Below, in pieces: positions 26,245 to 34,711 of a stretch of DNA of 64,000 nt. The notes below the pieces were generated by a model, which was given only the letters and a program-made list of their open reading frames with translations, had not been told where the DNA came from and searched no databases. The stretch is taken from the NCBI GenBank assembly GCA_964654995.1, contig CAZZKF010000001.1, positions 62,001 through 126,000 of the forward strand, read 5' to 3'. This stretch comes from CAZZKF01 sp964654995. GTDB lineage: Bacteria > Pseudomonadota > Alphaproteobacteria > CAZZKF01. The position numbers and the translations under genes were made by a program. Each line of letters begins with the position of its first letter. Positions within the stretch are counted from its first letter, which is position 1.

Positions 26245-28838
26245 TGTGATGCCTGCCTTTCTGCCAGCTTGTAAACGGTTCCTTCGCCCTTGAGCACGTC
26301 GGGAATCTTATCGAGCTTGGTGATCTTCACCCGACACACGGATTCGCACTGCGCCGAGCAGGCATCCGTATGCTCGAGATTGGCCGGCAGCATGTCGTTG
26401 AAATGGCCGCCGCCGTAGGGCACGCCCTTGTGCTGCGACATCATCCGTGAGAGCGAATTGGACACGCCCACGGTTTCCGGGTGAATCCCCTGGGTCAGCC
26501 CGAGGCGCCCGTAGATCTTGCCATAGGGCGATTCGAGCAGCACCAGATCGCCATCTTCGAGACCCTTCTTGGCGGCGGTCTCGGGATTGAGCTGGATCGC
26601 CGTATGAACCGGATCGCGGTAGACGATGTCCTTGATCCACGGGTTGCTGACCGATTCGCCGAAATTGAGCTGAATGTCCTTGTACGTGATGGCGTAGAGG
26701 TCGTATTCCGCAGGTTCCGTGTGAACCGGCTCGAGCACCGGGGTGGGCAGCGGCTGGTAATCGTCCCAATGCCATTCGTGGCGGATCGGCACCTGGGCCT
26801 TTTCCATGTTTTCCCTGAGCCGGTCGCGCTCGCGGACGATGTCCTCGATATAGAAGTGCAGGCGCAGGCCTTCCCATGGTCGGTACCACTTGTCGGGCCG
26901 GCGCGGGGTCACCGCATGGCCGTGTTCGGTGTACCAGTCGAGATCCTTGCCATTCCACAGCAGCCCCTTCCTGCGGGCGATCTCCTTGTCCGAGTGCTTC
27001 TCGGAGCGCTCCAGCTTCAGGTTCGGATTGGTGTCAAACCCGTTGACCAGATTGAGCACGTCGTTCCAGATCTCGAGGACGCCGAGGCGTTCCGAGATCT
27101 CGTTGAAGATCTCCTCTTCCGACTTGGTGTCGTAGAGCGGCTCGGTGACCGGCTGGCGCAGGCACATGCCTTCGGTATGCGGCGGCTCGATCATCGTCAT
27201 GTTCCACGATTCCAGCGCGTCGTGGCCGGGCAGGATGATATCGGCCCAGGCGTTGGTCTCGTTGGGAATGATGTCGATGGCGACGATGAAGCGCATCGAG
27301 CGCATGATCTCGAACCATTTTTCGCGGTTGCCCGGCAGGCTCCACAGCGGGTTCGAGTGGCACAGCAGCATCACGTCGGGCTTGAAGTCGAGATTGTATT
27401 TCTCGGGGTTGTTCCAGACCTCGACGTTCAGATGCCCGGGATCGACGCCGATCGGGAAATAGCTTTGCAGATGCATCTGGTCGGGCGGGAAGGAAAAGCC
27501 GGGATGCGGACCCAGCTGATGCGGCGTGCCCAGAATCTGCCCGTTCTCGCCTTCCTGAATGTGGCCGTTATCCACCGACTGGTCATCCAGTGTGGCGCCA
27601 ACGTGTCCGCCCGGCGCATCGATGCCGCCGACCAGGAAATTCACCAGCTTGAAGGCGTGGTTGGACTGGGTGCTGTATTTGTGGGCATGCGCGCCGCGGT
27701 AATAATTGTAGGCCGCCGGCCTGAGCGGCAACTCGCGTCCCTCGATGGTGATGGTGGCGCCGATCTCGGCGGCCTCGGCAAATTCGCGGGCGATGCGGCG
27801 AATGGTCTCGGCCGGCACCGTGGTGATCTCCGACATCTGCTCCGGCGTGCAATCCTCCAGGATATCCTTGAACACTTGGAAGGCCGGCCGGCAGGCAACA
27901 CCCTCGACCTCGTAGCGGCCCTCGAGCGCGAAGTCCTTGATGGTCGGATCGTCCCACAATTTGGCGCAATCGTCGCCGGCGTCCCAGACATAGACCTTGC
28001 CGTCCGAATTGCGCACGAAATAGCCGTCGGGGCCGACCAGATAAGGGGCGTTGGTGTCTTTCTTGAGGAACTTTTCGTCATAGAGCTTTTCGCTGACCAG
28101 CACATGACACAGCCCCAGTGCGAAATGGCGGTCGGTGGCCGGCTTGATCGGGATCCATTCCTCGGCCTTGGCGGCGCCGATGGACAGGCGCGGCTCCACC
28201 ACCACCACCTTCATGCCGCGCTCAACGCGGGCGTTGGCGACGTGATAGGCCTGGGCGGCGGTGTGCAGATGCGAGGAGAACCCGTCGCCCGAGCCGTTGT
28301 TGATCCAGTACTTGCAGTAATTGACATCGTTGGCGGCGGCGAAGGTGGAATGGATGAAGCCATTCATCGGATGGTAGCCGCCGCCGCAGAAACTGCCGGC
28401 GGTGGAGAAATAGTTCGAATTGCCGACAACCAGCGGCCAGGCCCACAGGTACAGCTTCTGGAAGTCGGCGATCGAGGGCAGCAGCTTGCGCGGGTCCTCG
28501 TCGATCGATTTCTTGAGCTCGCGGGCCACTGTGTCCAGCGCCTCGTCCCAGGAAATCGGCTCCCACTTGGGGTCGATACCCGGGCCCTTTTCCGGATTGG
28601 TGCGGCGCAGGGGCGTCTTGAAGCGGTTGGGGTCGTAGTGGCGCATGATCGCCACATTGCCCTTGGGGCACAGCTTGCCCTGGTTCGACGGGTTGGTCGG
28701 ATCGCCTTCGATCTTGTTGACCACACCGTCTTCGGTGACATGAATGATGGTGCCGCAGGAATGCAGGCACATCTTGCAGGTGGAGCGGATCCACCGCCCC
28801 GGTTTCATCGAGTTCTGTACGGCTTCAGGCTTATTCAT
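26241..28838 (-). CDS. Molybdopterin (bis-MGD) oxidoreductase catalytic subunit without Tat signal
   Basis: This 865-residue enzyme of the DMSO reductase superfamily starts with a [4Fe-4S] motif Cys21-x2-Cys24-x3-Cys28-x28-Cys57, then PISWDEALD and a likely Mo ligand cysteine in SFCGGGYHP. The later NPLWSLPGNREKW, DIILPGHDALES and C-terminal dinucleotide-binding VSNSLSRMMSQHKG blocks complete the fold. No twin-arginine signal precedes the cluster, so the enzyme probably faces the cytoplasm. It heads an operon with Fe-S subunit, anchor and fdhD. This plan resembles phenylacetyl-CoA:acceptor oxidoreductase (PadBCD) more than periplasmic DMSO or thiosulfate reductases, but substrate is inferred. 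AGGAGG seven bases before ATG 28838 fixes the start. Confidence 0.88.
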   Translation of the reverse strand: MNKPEAVQNSMKPGRWIRSTCKMCLHSCGTIIHVTEDGVVNKIEGDPTNPSNQGKLCPKGNVAIMRHYDPNRFKTPLRRTNPEKGPGIDPKWEPISWDEALDTVARELKKSIDEDPRKLLPSIADFQKLYLWAWPLVVGNSNYFSTAGSFCGGGYHPMNGFIHSTFAAANDVNYCKYWINNGSGDGFSSHLHTAAQAYHVANARVERGMKVVVVEPRLSIGAAKAEEWIPIKPATDRHFALGLCHVLVSEKLYDEKFLKKDTNAPYLVGPDGYFVRNSDGKVYVWDAGDDCAKLWDDPTIKDFALEGRYEVEGVACRPAFQVFKDILEDCTPEQMSEITTVPAETIRRIAREFAEAAEIGATITIEGRELPLRPAAYNYYRGAHAHKYSTQSNHAFKLVNFLVGGIDAPGGHVGATLDDQSVDNGHIQEGENGQILGTPHQLGPHPGFSFPPDQMHLQSYFPIGVDPGHLNVEVWNNPEKYNLDFKPDVMLLCHSNPLWSLPGNREKWFEIMRSMRFIVAIDIIPNETNAWADIILPGHDALESWNMTMIEPPHTEGMCLRQPVTEPLYDTKSEEEIFNEISERLGVLEIWNDVLNLVNGFDTNPNLKLERSEKHSDKEIARRKGLLWNGKDLDWYTEHGHAVTPRRPDKWYRPWEGLRLHFYIEDIVRERDRLRENMEKAQVPIRHEWHWDDYQPLPTPVLEPVHTEPAEYDLYAITYKDIQLNFGESVSNPWIKDIVYRDPVHTAIQLNPETAAKKGLEDGDLVLLESPYGKIYGRLGLTQGIHPETVGVSNSLSRMMSQHKGVPYGGGHFNDMLPANLEHTDACSAQCESVCRVKITKLDKIPDVLKGEGTVYKLAERQASQ

Positions 28839-29285
28839 GACCGGCCCTCCTGTTGCAGTTCGCTGACCCGGCTCCAGACCGTTTCAGCCAGTGGATCGGG
28901 CTGCTGCGGGCACACCCGCGGCGGAAAGGTGCCGGCCTCGAACCTCTGGCTGTAGGCGAAATAGGTCATGATGTCGTTGGCCCAATTGTAGGGGATATTG
29001 GCCAACGGATCGACTTCCGAAACGGTGATGCAGTCCACCGCTTGCTCGACGCCGCGCGAACATTCGAGCGACATCTCGTCGGCGCGTCCTGAAGACTTTC
29101 TTCGCGTTCGCGCGCCGTCACTGTGATTTCTTTGATGCCGAGCACATCCTCCTCCCCGGCTTGGCCCTCCTGTGCGATCGCCGGCACCGAAAGCCCGGCT
29201 GAAACACTGGCCAAAATCACCCATGTGGCAGCCCATATCGCGGATAGCTCGCGTAACGGGCCCCCGGCCTCCGTTCAAAACACAT
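28835..29285 (-). pseudogene. Remnant of a TonB-dependent receptor gene (internal deletion and frameshifts)
   Basis: From ATG 29285 (with GGGAGGG upstream) three frames carry recognisable receptor pieces. First is a signal-like segment (ILASVSAGLSVPAIAQEG) and the start of the plug, KEITVTAREREESLQDAP, where intact receptors continue with VPI. A frame change near the G run at about 29260-29265 is needed to reach it from the ATG. After about 29095 another frame gives YNWANDIMTYFAYSQRFEAGTFPPRV, a strand pair from the far part of the beta-barrel. The rest of the roughly 750-residue receptor is missing. The remnant's stop overlaps the ATG of the molybdoenzyme gene, so it now acts at most as its leader. 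The intact receptor at 46684-49056 has a similar plug start. Confidence 0.7.
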
Positions 29286-29591
29286 GTCTGCCCTCCCAGT
29301 TTTTGTATTGTTTGCCCGGATCGGGCATTACGCAACTTTTAACGTAAAAATACCCCGTAAAATCCCACATATGAAAAATTAATATGCATGAATTGTCAAA
29401 TTTTTTGCAGGAAAATTGCCCGGGCGGTATCTAAGCTCGCTGCTGGATCGAAGCATGTGCCCCGGCGATGCCGGGGGCACGGATGTGCGGCCGCGGTGCC
29501 CGGGCCTGTGACGACGGGCTTGGCGTCGCCGCACCGATGATGGCACACTTGGGCTTACAGCGGCGTGATCCAAGCGGGAAGGACGGTCGAA
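29286..29591. promoter_or_regulatory. AT-rich divergent control region between the molybdoenzyme operon and the MarR gene
   Basis: No gene is seen in these 306 bases. The stretch from about 29325 to 29425 is strikingly AT-rich (for example GTAAAAATACC, GAAAAATTAATATG, GTCAAATTTTTTGC) against the GC-rich background and probably holds the divergent promoters. A hairpin GTGCCCCGGC-GAT-GCCGGGGGCAC (29457-29480, one bulged G) lies between this patch and the MarR gene. Which regulator binds here is not shown; the adjacent MarR protein is the obvious candidate. Confidence 0.45.
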
Positions 29592-30227
29592 ATGATGTCG
29601 AGCAGTAAGATTGAACGATTGAGAGCTTCCGGTCCCCGGTCGAAGCCGGAAACACCGGATCTGGACCGGCACTGGCATCTGGCCCAGAACGACCACGAGA
29701 TCGCCTTGACCGAGCTGGAATATTCCCTGATTCGCACGGTTGAGGCGTTCAACCGCTGGCAAAGCGAGTGCCTGGCGGCGGCCTCCGGCAAGGCGCTGAG
29801 CGGCGGCGACAATGTCGTCCTTCATGTCATTCGCATGAACGATCGCCCCAAGAGCGTGACTGAGATCGCCCGGCTGACCAATCGTGACGACATCTCGAAC
29901 GTCCAGTACACGATTCGCAAGTTGATGAAAGCCGGTCTGGTGGAAAAGATCGCTTCGCATCGCCGGCGGCGCGGTACCTCCTACCGGGTCACCGCCGAGG
30001 GTCGCGACGTGACCGATCGCTATGCCCGGCTGCGGGTCGAGCTGTTGTGCAAGCTCACCGGCACCATCAAGGATGTCGAGACCTATCTGGAAAACGGCAG
30101 CCGGGTGCTCGATCTGATGTCCGGCATTTACGATCAGGCGGCCCGGGTTGCGGCCACGCACCGCCCGCCGGTCGACGATGAGGCCGAACCCAGGCCCCAT
30201 GCCGTGTCCGAATCGGCCGATCCATGA
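29592..30227 (+). CDS. MarR-like winged-helix transcriptional regulator
   Basis: This protein of about 211 residues has a central winged helix: VVLHVIRMNDRPKSVTEIARLTNRDD as the first helices, ISNVQYTIRKLMKAGLVEKI as the recognition helix, and HRRRRGTSYRVTAEGRDVTDRY as the wing. Long helices flank it, in line with a MarR-type dimer. The ATG at 29592 has GGGAAGGA eight bases upstream. It is divergent from the molybdoenzyme operon and upstream of the GMC dehydrogenase pair, so it may control either or both. The ligand is unknown. Confidence 0.82.
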   Translation: MMSSSKIERLRASGPRSKPETPDLDRHWHLAQNDHEIALTELEYSLIRTVEAFNRWQSECLAAASGKALSGGDNVVLHVIRMNDRPKSVTEIARLTNRDDISNVQYTIRKLMKAGLVEKIASHRRRRGTSYRVTAEGRDVTDRYARLRVELLCKLTGTIKDVETYLENGSRVLDLMSGIYDQAARVAATHRPPVDDEAEPRPHAVSESADP

Positions 30228-30255
30228 ACACGGCCAGCGCAAATCGGGTCGGGTA

Positions 30256-30813
30256 ATGCGTCTGACCCGCAGGGCCTTCGCCATTAGCGCCGGCGCCGGG
30301 CTGGCGACGATGGCCGGCGCCGCCGGACATGGCCTGCTGGCGAGCGCGGTGGCGCCTCCGGCCAAGGCTGAATACCGGACCCTGAGCCCGGCCGAGGCGG
30401 CAACACTCGAGGGACTGGCCGAGGCCCTGGTCCCCGGTGCGCGAGACGCCGGAGTTGCCCGCTTCATCGATGATCAGCTCTCGGTGCCGGCTGAAAAATG
30501 CGCACTGATTGTCAGATACCTGGGCGTGGCCCTGCCGTTTGCCCGATTCTACAAAGATGCGGCCCACGCCGCAGACGCCGCCGCGACCAACATGTTCGGG
30601 GGGACGGTCGAGGCGCTTGGGCCCGAGCAGATGAACGCGCTGGTGGCGGCAATTGCCGCGGGTAAGGTGGATGACTGGTCGGGCCCGGCGCCACAACTTT
30701 TTCACTTCGTCCTGCGCAGCGACGGCATTGATGTGGTCTACGGCACACGGGCCGGCTTCGATCGCCTGGACATCCCCTACATGGCCCATATCGTGCCGCC
30801 CAGCGACTGGTGA
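30256..30813 (+). CDS. Tat-exported gluconate 2-dehydrogenase subunit 3-like small subunit
   Basis: This 185-residue protein has a twin-arginine signal (LTRRAFAISAGAGLA, residues 3-17) and a gluconate-2-dehydrogenase subunit 3 domain (TLSPAEAATLEGLAEALVPGARDAG onwards). Such small subunits pair with GMC flavoproteins and carry them across the membrane. Its stop overlaps a GTG at the start of the GMC gene (GTGA at 30810-30813), so the two are translationally linked. No cytochrome c subunit gene adjoins them, unlike gluconate or fructose dehydrogenase complexes. Confidence 0.85.
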   Translation: MRLTRRAFAISAGAGLATMAGAAGHGLLASAVAPPAKAEYRTLSPAEAATLEGLAEALVPGARDAGVARFIDDQLSVPAEKCALIVRYLGVALPFARFYKDAAHAADAAATNMFGGTVEALGPEQMNALVAAIAAGKVDDWSGPAPQLFHFVLRSDGIDVVYGTRAGFDRLDIPYMAHIVPPSDW

Positions 30814-30815
30814 TC

Positions 30816-32408
30816 ATGGCCGGCGACGGTCACAGGGAACAGCGTGAAGCGGTCGATGTCGTGATTGTCGGCTCGGGCGCCGCAGGCAGCGTGCTGGCCG
30901 CCAGGCTGGCCGGCGCCGGCAAACGCGTGGTCATTCTCGAAGCCGGCCCCGAGCGCCGCATGAAGGATCTGATCAGCTCGCAGATCTGGGCGCGTCGCCT
31001 CAAATGGGGCGGGCCGCCGGTCATCGAAAAAGGCGCCCAGCCGATCGGCCACGCGTTCAATGCCGGCTGGGGCACCGGCGGCGCGGCGCTTCATCATTAC
31101 GGGGTGTGGCTGCGCCTTCACCCGGAAGACTTCGAGGTCAGGAGCCGCTTTGACCGCGGCCTCGACTGGCCAATCGATTATGACCAGCTGCGCCCCTATT
31201 ATGACCGCATCCAGGCGGAAGTCGGGATCAGCGGCGATGCGGAGGCCGAGATCTGGCGCCCGCCCGGCGCCCCCTATCCGATGGGGCCGGTGCCGCGCTT
31301 TGCGCAGGGCAGGGTTCTGGCCCGCGGCTTCGCGGCCGAAGGCCTGCGGGTGGCGCCGGTGCCCCTGGCGCTGAACACGCAAGTCTACAAGGACCGCCCG
31401 GCCTGCCTGTGGGACGGCTGGTGCGATGCCGGTTGCCCGATCGGGGCGCTCGGCAATCCGCTGGCGATCTACCTGCCTCAGGCTCTGGCTGCCGGCGCCG
31501 AAATCCGCCACCGGGCAATGGTTACCCGGGTGCTCACCGATAAGAAAGGCGAGCGCGCCCGCGGCGTTGAATATGTGGATAGCGACGGTGTGCGCCGCGT
31601 CCAGCCGGCAAGCGTGGTTGTTCTTGCCGCCTTTGCGGTTCAAACCCCGCGTATTCTGCTCAATTCGGCTTCTCCCCGGCATCCGCGCGGGCTGGCCAAT
31701 TCCAGCGGTCTTGTCGGCGCCTATGTGATGACCCACCCGGCCGGCGGCATCAACGGCCTGTTCGACGAAGACACCGAATGTTTCTACGGCGCGAGCGGGG
31801 GGCAACTGGTCTGCCAGGACGGCTATGTCAAGGACAGCCATGGCAAGGAGGCTTTCGGCAGCTATCAGTGGCTCGCCGCTCAGGCCGTCAAGCCCAATGA
31901 TCTGCTGGGCTTTGCCGTTGGCCGCCCGGATGTCTACGGCCCGGCGCTGGACGACTTGATGACGCGGGCGCGGCGCGGCTTTGCCTCCATGACCTCGGTC
32001 AGCGAGGACCTGCCGGTGCGCGCCAACCGGGTTCGGCTGAGTACGAAAAAGGATGAGTTTGGCCTGCCGCTGGCCGAAGTCGTTCACAATACGGCACCCG
32101 AATCGCTGGCGCTGTGGCGCCGCACTTTGGCCGAGGGCAAACGTGTATTCAAGGCGGCCGGCGCCAAACAGGTATGGACCGGGCCGATCGCCCCGATGCA
32201 CATCATCGGCGGCACCATCATGGGGAAAGACCCCGAAACCTCGGTTACCGACAGCTATGGCCGGGCCCATGATCTTGCCAATCTGTTCCTTGCCGGGACC
32301 GGGCTGTTTCCGACCAGCGGCGGGGTCAACCCGACCTTTACCGTCCATGCGTTGGCCCTGCGCACGGCCGAACATATGATCGAACACTGGGGAACGTTAA
32401 CGCTCTGA
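30816..32408 (+). CDS. GMC family FAD-dependent oxidoreductase (large subunit)
   Basis: This protein of about 530 residues has the FAD-binding GSGAAGSVLAARLAGAGKRVVILEAG at the N-terminus, the GMC region WGTGGAALHHYGVWLRLHPEDF, a cysteine-bearing segment CLWDGWCDAGCPIGAL, and the C-terminal His/Asn catalytic region (HIIGGTIMG; GGVNPTFTVHALAL). It oxidises an alcohol, sugar or sugar acid. It has no signal of its own and probably travels with the Tat-borne small subunit. The ATG at 30816 is used; a GTG at 30810 overlaps the upstream stop. Substrate and electron acceptor are unknown. Confidence 0.9.
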   Translation: MAGDGHREQREAVDVVIVGSGAAGSVLAARLAGAGKRVVILEAGPERRMKDLISSQIWARRLKWGGPPVIEKGAQPIGHAFNAGWGTGGAALHHYGVWLRLHPEDFEVRSRFDRGLDWPIDYDQLRPYYDRIQAEVGISGDAEAEIWRPPGAPYPMGPVPRFAQGRVLARGFAAEGLRVAPVPLALNTQVYKDRPACLWDGWCDAGCPIGALGNPLAIYLPQALAAGAEIRHRAMVTRVLTDKKGERARGVEYVDSDGVRRVQPASVVVLAAFAVQTPRILLNSASPRHPRGLANSSGLVGAYVMTHPAGGINGLFDEDTECFYGASGGQLVCQDGYVKDSHGKEAFGSYQWLAAQAVKPNDLLGFAVGRPDVYGPALDDLMTRARRGFASMTSVSEDLPVRANRVRLSTKKDEFGLPLAEVVHNTAPESLALWRRTLAEGKRVFKAAGAKQVWTGPIAPMHIIGGTIMGKDPETSVTDSYGRAHDLANLFLAGTGLFPTSGGVNPTFTVHALALRTAEHMIEHWGTLTL

Positions 32409-32461
32409 TCGAATCGCCATACCGGTGCAAACCATAAGACCAACTGGGGGGACCACGACAC

Positions 32462-33703
32462 ATGCATGAAATCGCGATCATCGGCGCCGGCCAGGCCGGG
32501 CTGGAGCTGGCGCTGGGGCTGATTGAGGCCGGCCAGCAGGTGACTTTGGTGTCCAACCGCTCGGCCGACGAGATCCGCTCGGGCCGGGTGCTGACCAGCC
32601 AGTGCATGTTCCACACTGCGCTCCAGCACGAGCGCGATCACGGCCTCAATTTCTGGGAGGAGGAGACGCCCAAGCTGCTCGGCATGAGCGTGACCATCGG
32701 CGACGGCGAGGGCGGCGAGGCCATCGACTGGACCGTGCGCATGGCGCATTACGCCCAGTCCACCGATCAGCGCCTCAAGATGGCGGGCTGGCTGGACACC
32801 TATGTGAAACGCGGCGGCACGCTGGCGATCCGCGAGGCCGATATCCCGGATCTTGAGGCCCTGGCAGGGGACCATGATCTGGTGATCGTCGCCTCCGGCA
32901 AGGGCGAGATCGGCCGCCTGTTTCCCCGCGATGACGCGCGCAGCCCGTTCGATCAGCCGATGCGTGCGCTGGCGATGATCTATGTGAAAGGCATGCTGCC
33001 GCGCAAGGATTTCGATTCGGTCAGCATAAACATCGCGCCGGGCATCGGTGAATATGTGACCTTTCCGGCGCTCACCACCTCGGGGCGCTGTGACATCATG
33101 ACATTCGAGGCGATCCCCGGCGGCCCGCTGGATCAGTGGCCGAAGCCATTGTCGCCACAGGATCATCTCGAGATGGCGATCCGCATGGTCGAGGACTTCT
33201 TTCCCTGGGAGGCCTGGCGCTGTGCCGATCTGGTGCCGACGGACGCAAATTGCACCCTGGTCGGCCGCTTTGCGCCGGTGGTGCGCAGGCCGGTGGCGAA
33301 GCTGCCGTCGGGCGCCGCGGTTCTGGGGCTGGCGGATACGGTCTGTCTGAACGATCCGATTGCCGGGCAGGGCTCGAACAATGCCGCGCGTGGCGCCGAG
33401 ATCTATCTGCGGCGCATTCTCGATCACCCTGAGGGTGCCGCCTTCGATGCCGACTGGATGCAGGATACCTTTGACGAGTACTGGCGCTATGCCGAATGGG
33501 CGACCCGCCTGTCCAACGTCATGCTGGTTCCGCCCGAGCCGCACATGATCGACATTCTGGCCGCTGCCCAGACCGATGAGCGCATCGCCCGCGCCATCGC
33601 CCGCGGTTTCGACATGCCGGGCGAATTCTCACCGTGGTTTTTCGAGCCGGCCGCGGCGCGCGCCTTTCTCGACGGAGTCTCCGATCAGGCGGTTCAGTCG
33701 TAA
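32462..33703 (+). CDS. Styrene monooxygenase StyA-like FAD-dependent oxygenase
   Basis: This 413-residue flavoprotein begins with the dinucleotide motif IIGAGQAGLELALGL and follows the styrene monooxygenase large-subunit pattern: LVSNRSADEIRSGRV, LVIVASGKGEIGRLFPR, SPFDQPMRALAMIYVKG, and the FAD-binding LADTVCLNDPIAGQGSNNAARGAEI. StyA-type enzymes epoxidise styrene or oxidise indole, using FADH2 supplied by a separate reductase (StyB). No reductase gene is nearby, so the substrate and partner are open. The stop overlaps the convergent hydrolase gene by 10 bases. Confidence 0.85.
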   Translation: MHEIAIIGAGQAGLELALGLIEAGQQVTLVSNRSADEIRSGRVLTSQCMFHTALQHERDHGLNFWEEETPKLLGMSVTIGDGEGGEAIDWTVRMAHYAQSTDQRLKMAGWLDTYVKRGGTLAIREADIPDLEALAGDHDLVIVASGKGEIGRLFPRDDARSPFDQPMRALAMIYVKGMLPRKDFDSVSINIAPGIGEYVTFPALTTSGRCDIMTFEAIPGGPLDQWPKPLSPQDHLEMAIRMVEDFFPWEAWRCADLVPTDANCTLVGRFAPVVRRPVAKLPSGAAVLGLADTVCLNDPIAGQGSNNAARGAEIYLRRILDHPEGAAFDADWMQDTFDEYWRYAEWATRLSNVMLVPPEPHMIDILAAAQTDERIARAIARGFDMPGEFSPWFFEPAAARAFLDGVSDQAVQS

Positions 33704-34641
33704 AAGGCGTGGTGCAAGGCGGCCGCCGCCTCGTCCAGGGCCTCGAAGCCGCGCGGCGTCACCGCGGTCATCGATATGAAACCGTGGATCATGTCGTCAT
33801 AGCAGCTGTAGGTGACGTCGACGCCGGCATCGCGCAGGCGCGCGGCATAGCGTTCGCCTTCGTCATGCAGGGGATCATAGCCGGCGGTAATCACCAGCGC
33901 CGGCGGCAGACCCTCGAAGTCCTCGAACAGCAGAGGCGAAAGCAGCGGGTGGGCGGCGTCCGCCGGCCCGCGCGCATAGGCATCGAAGAACCACTGGATC
34001 ATGTCCTGGGACAGGAAATAGCCTTCCGAGAAGCTCTCGTGCGAGGGATAGGTACGCGAGCAGTCGGTCATCGGGAAGAACAGCACCTGGTAGACCAGCT
34101 TCGGCCCGTTCTTGCGGGTCGCTACATGGGCGACCACGGCCGCCAGATTGCCGCCGGCGGAATCGCCGCCGATCGCCAGCCGCGTGGCATCGCCGCCAAG
34201 ATCGGCGGCATTCTCGGCCGTCCAGTAGGTGGCTGCCAGGCAATCCTCGAGGGCAGCCGGGAACTTGTGCTCGGGCGCCAGCCGGTAGTCGACCGATATG
34301 ACCATGCACCGGCCCCGGGTGGCGAGGCGCTGGCATACGGTGTCATAGCCGTCGAGCGTGCCGACGATGAAGCCGCCGCCGTGAAAGAACACCAGGACCG
34401 GAAGCGGCCCGTCGCCGTCGCGCCCGGGCGTATAGATGCGCATGGTCAGCGGCCCGCCCGGGCCGTCGATGGTGATGTCCCGGGTTTCCGCAACCGGGTC
34501 CGGCTCGGCATTGATCGCCTCGGCGAGACCGACGAAGGCGGCCCGCGCCTCTTCGGGCGACAGCGACGGGAGCGGCGGCGCGCCACTGGCGGCCATGTCA
34601 TCGAGCATCGCCCGCAGCTCGGGCGCAAGGTCCTGCGTCAT
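33694..34641 (-). CDS. Alpha/beta hydrolase of the hormone-sensitive lipase family
   Basis: This 315-residue esterase has the oxyanion-hole motif HGGG (residues 87-90), the nucleophile elbow GDSAGG (Ser161), and the remaining triad residues Asp256 (GYDPLHDEG) and His286 (MIHGFI). It has no signal peptide, so it is probably a cytoplasmic esterase for short acyl esters. ATG 34641 is preferred because AGGAG lies about seven bases upstream; an earlier ATG at 34665 has no ribosome site. The substrate is not evident from context. Confidence 0.92.
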   Translation of the reverse strand: MTQDLAPELRAMLDDMAASGAPPLPSLSPEEARAAFVGLAEAINAEPDPVAETRDITIDGPGGPLTMRIYTPGRDGDGPLPVLVFFHGGGFIVGTLDGYDTVCQRLATRGRCMVISVDYRLAPEHKFPAALEDCLAATYWTAENAADLGGDATRLAIGGDSAGGNLAAVVAHVATRKNGPKLVYQVLFFPMTDCSRTYPSHESFSEGYFLSQDMIQWFFDAYARGPADAAHPLLSPLLFEDFEGLPPALVITAGYDPLHDEGERYAARLRDAGVDVTYSCYDDMIHGFISMTAVTPRGFEALDEAAAALHHAFYD

Positions 34642-34711
34642 CTCTCGCTCCTCGTGTCTTGTCATCGGACGGCGGTTGCAACCGTGATGGTTCGCTGTTG
34701 TGCGCCGATCG

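Noticed and set aside
24644..28838. First molybdoenzyme operon as formate dehydrogenase because fdhD follows
   Set aside because: The anchor is DmsC/NrfD-like rather than a cytochrome b556 subunit, and the catalytic subunit's Mo-ligand region does not match classical FdnG/FdhF.
26481..28955. Long plus-strand open frame opposite the first molybdoenzyme
   Set aside because: It is antisense to a recognisable gene, has no family motif of its own, and ends without relation to neighbouring genes.
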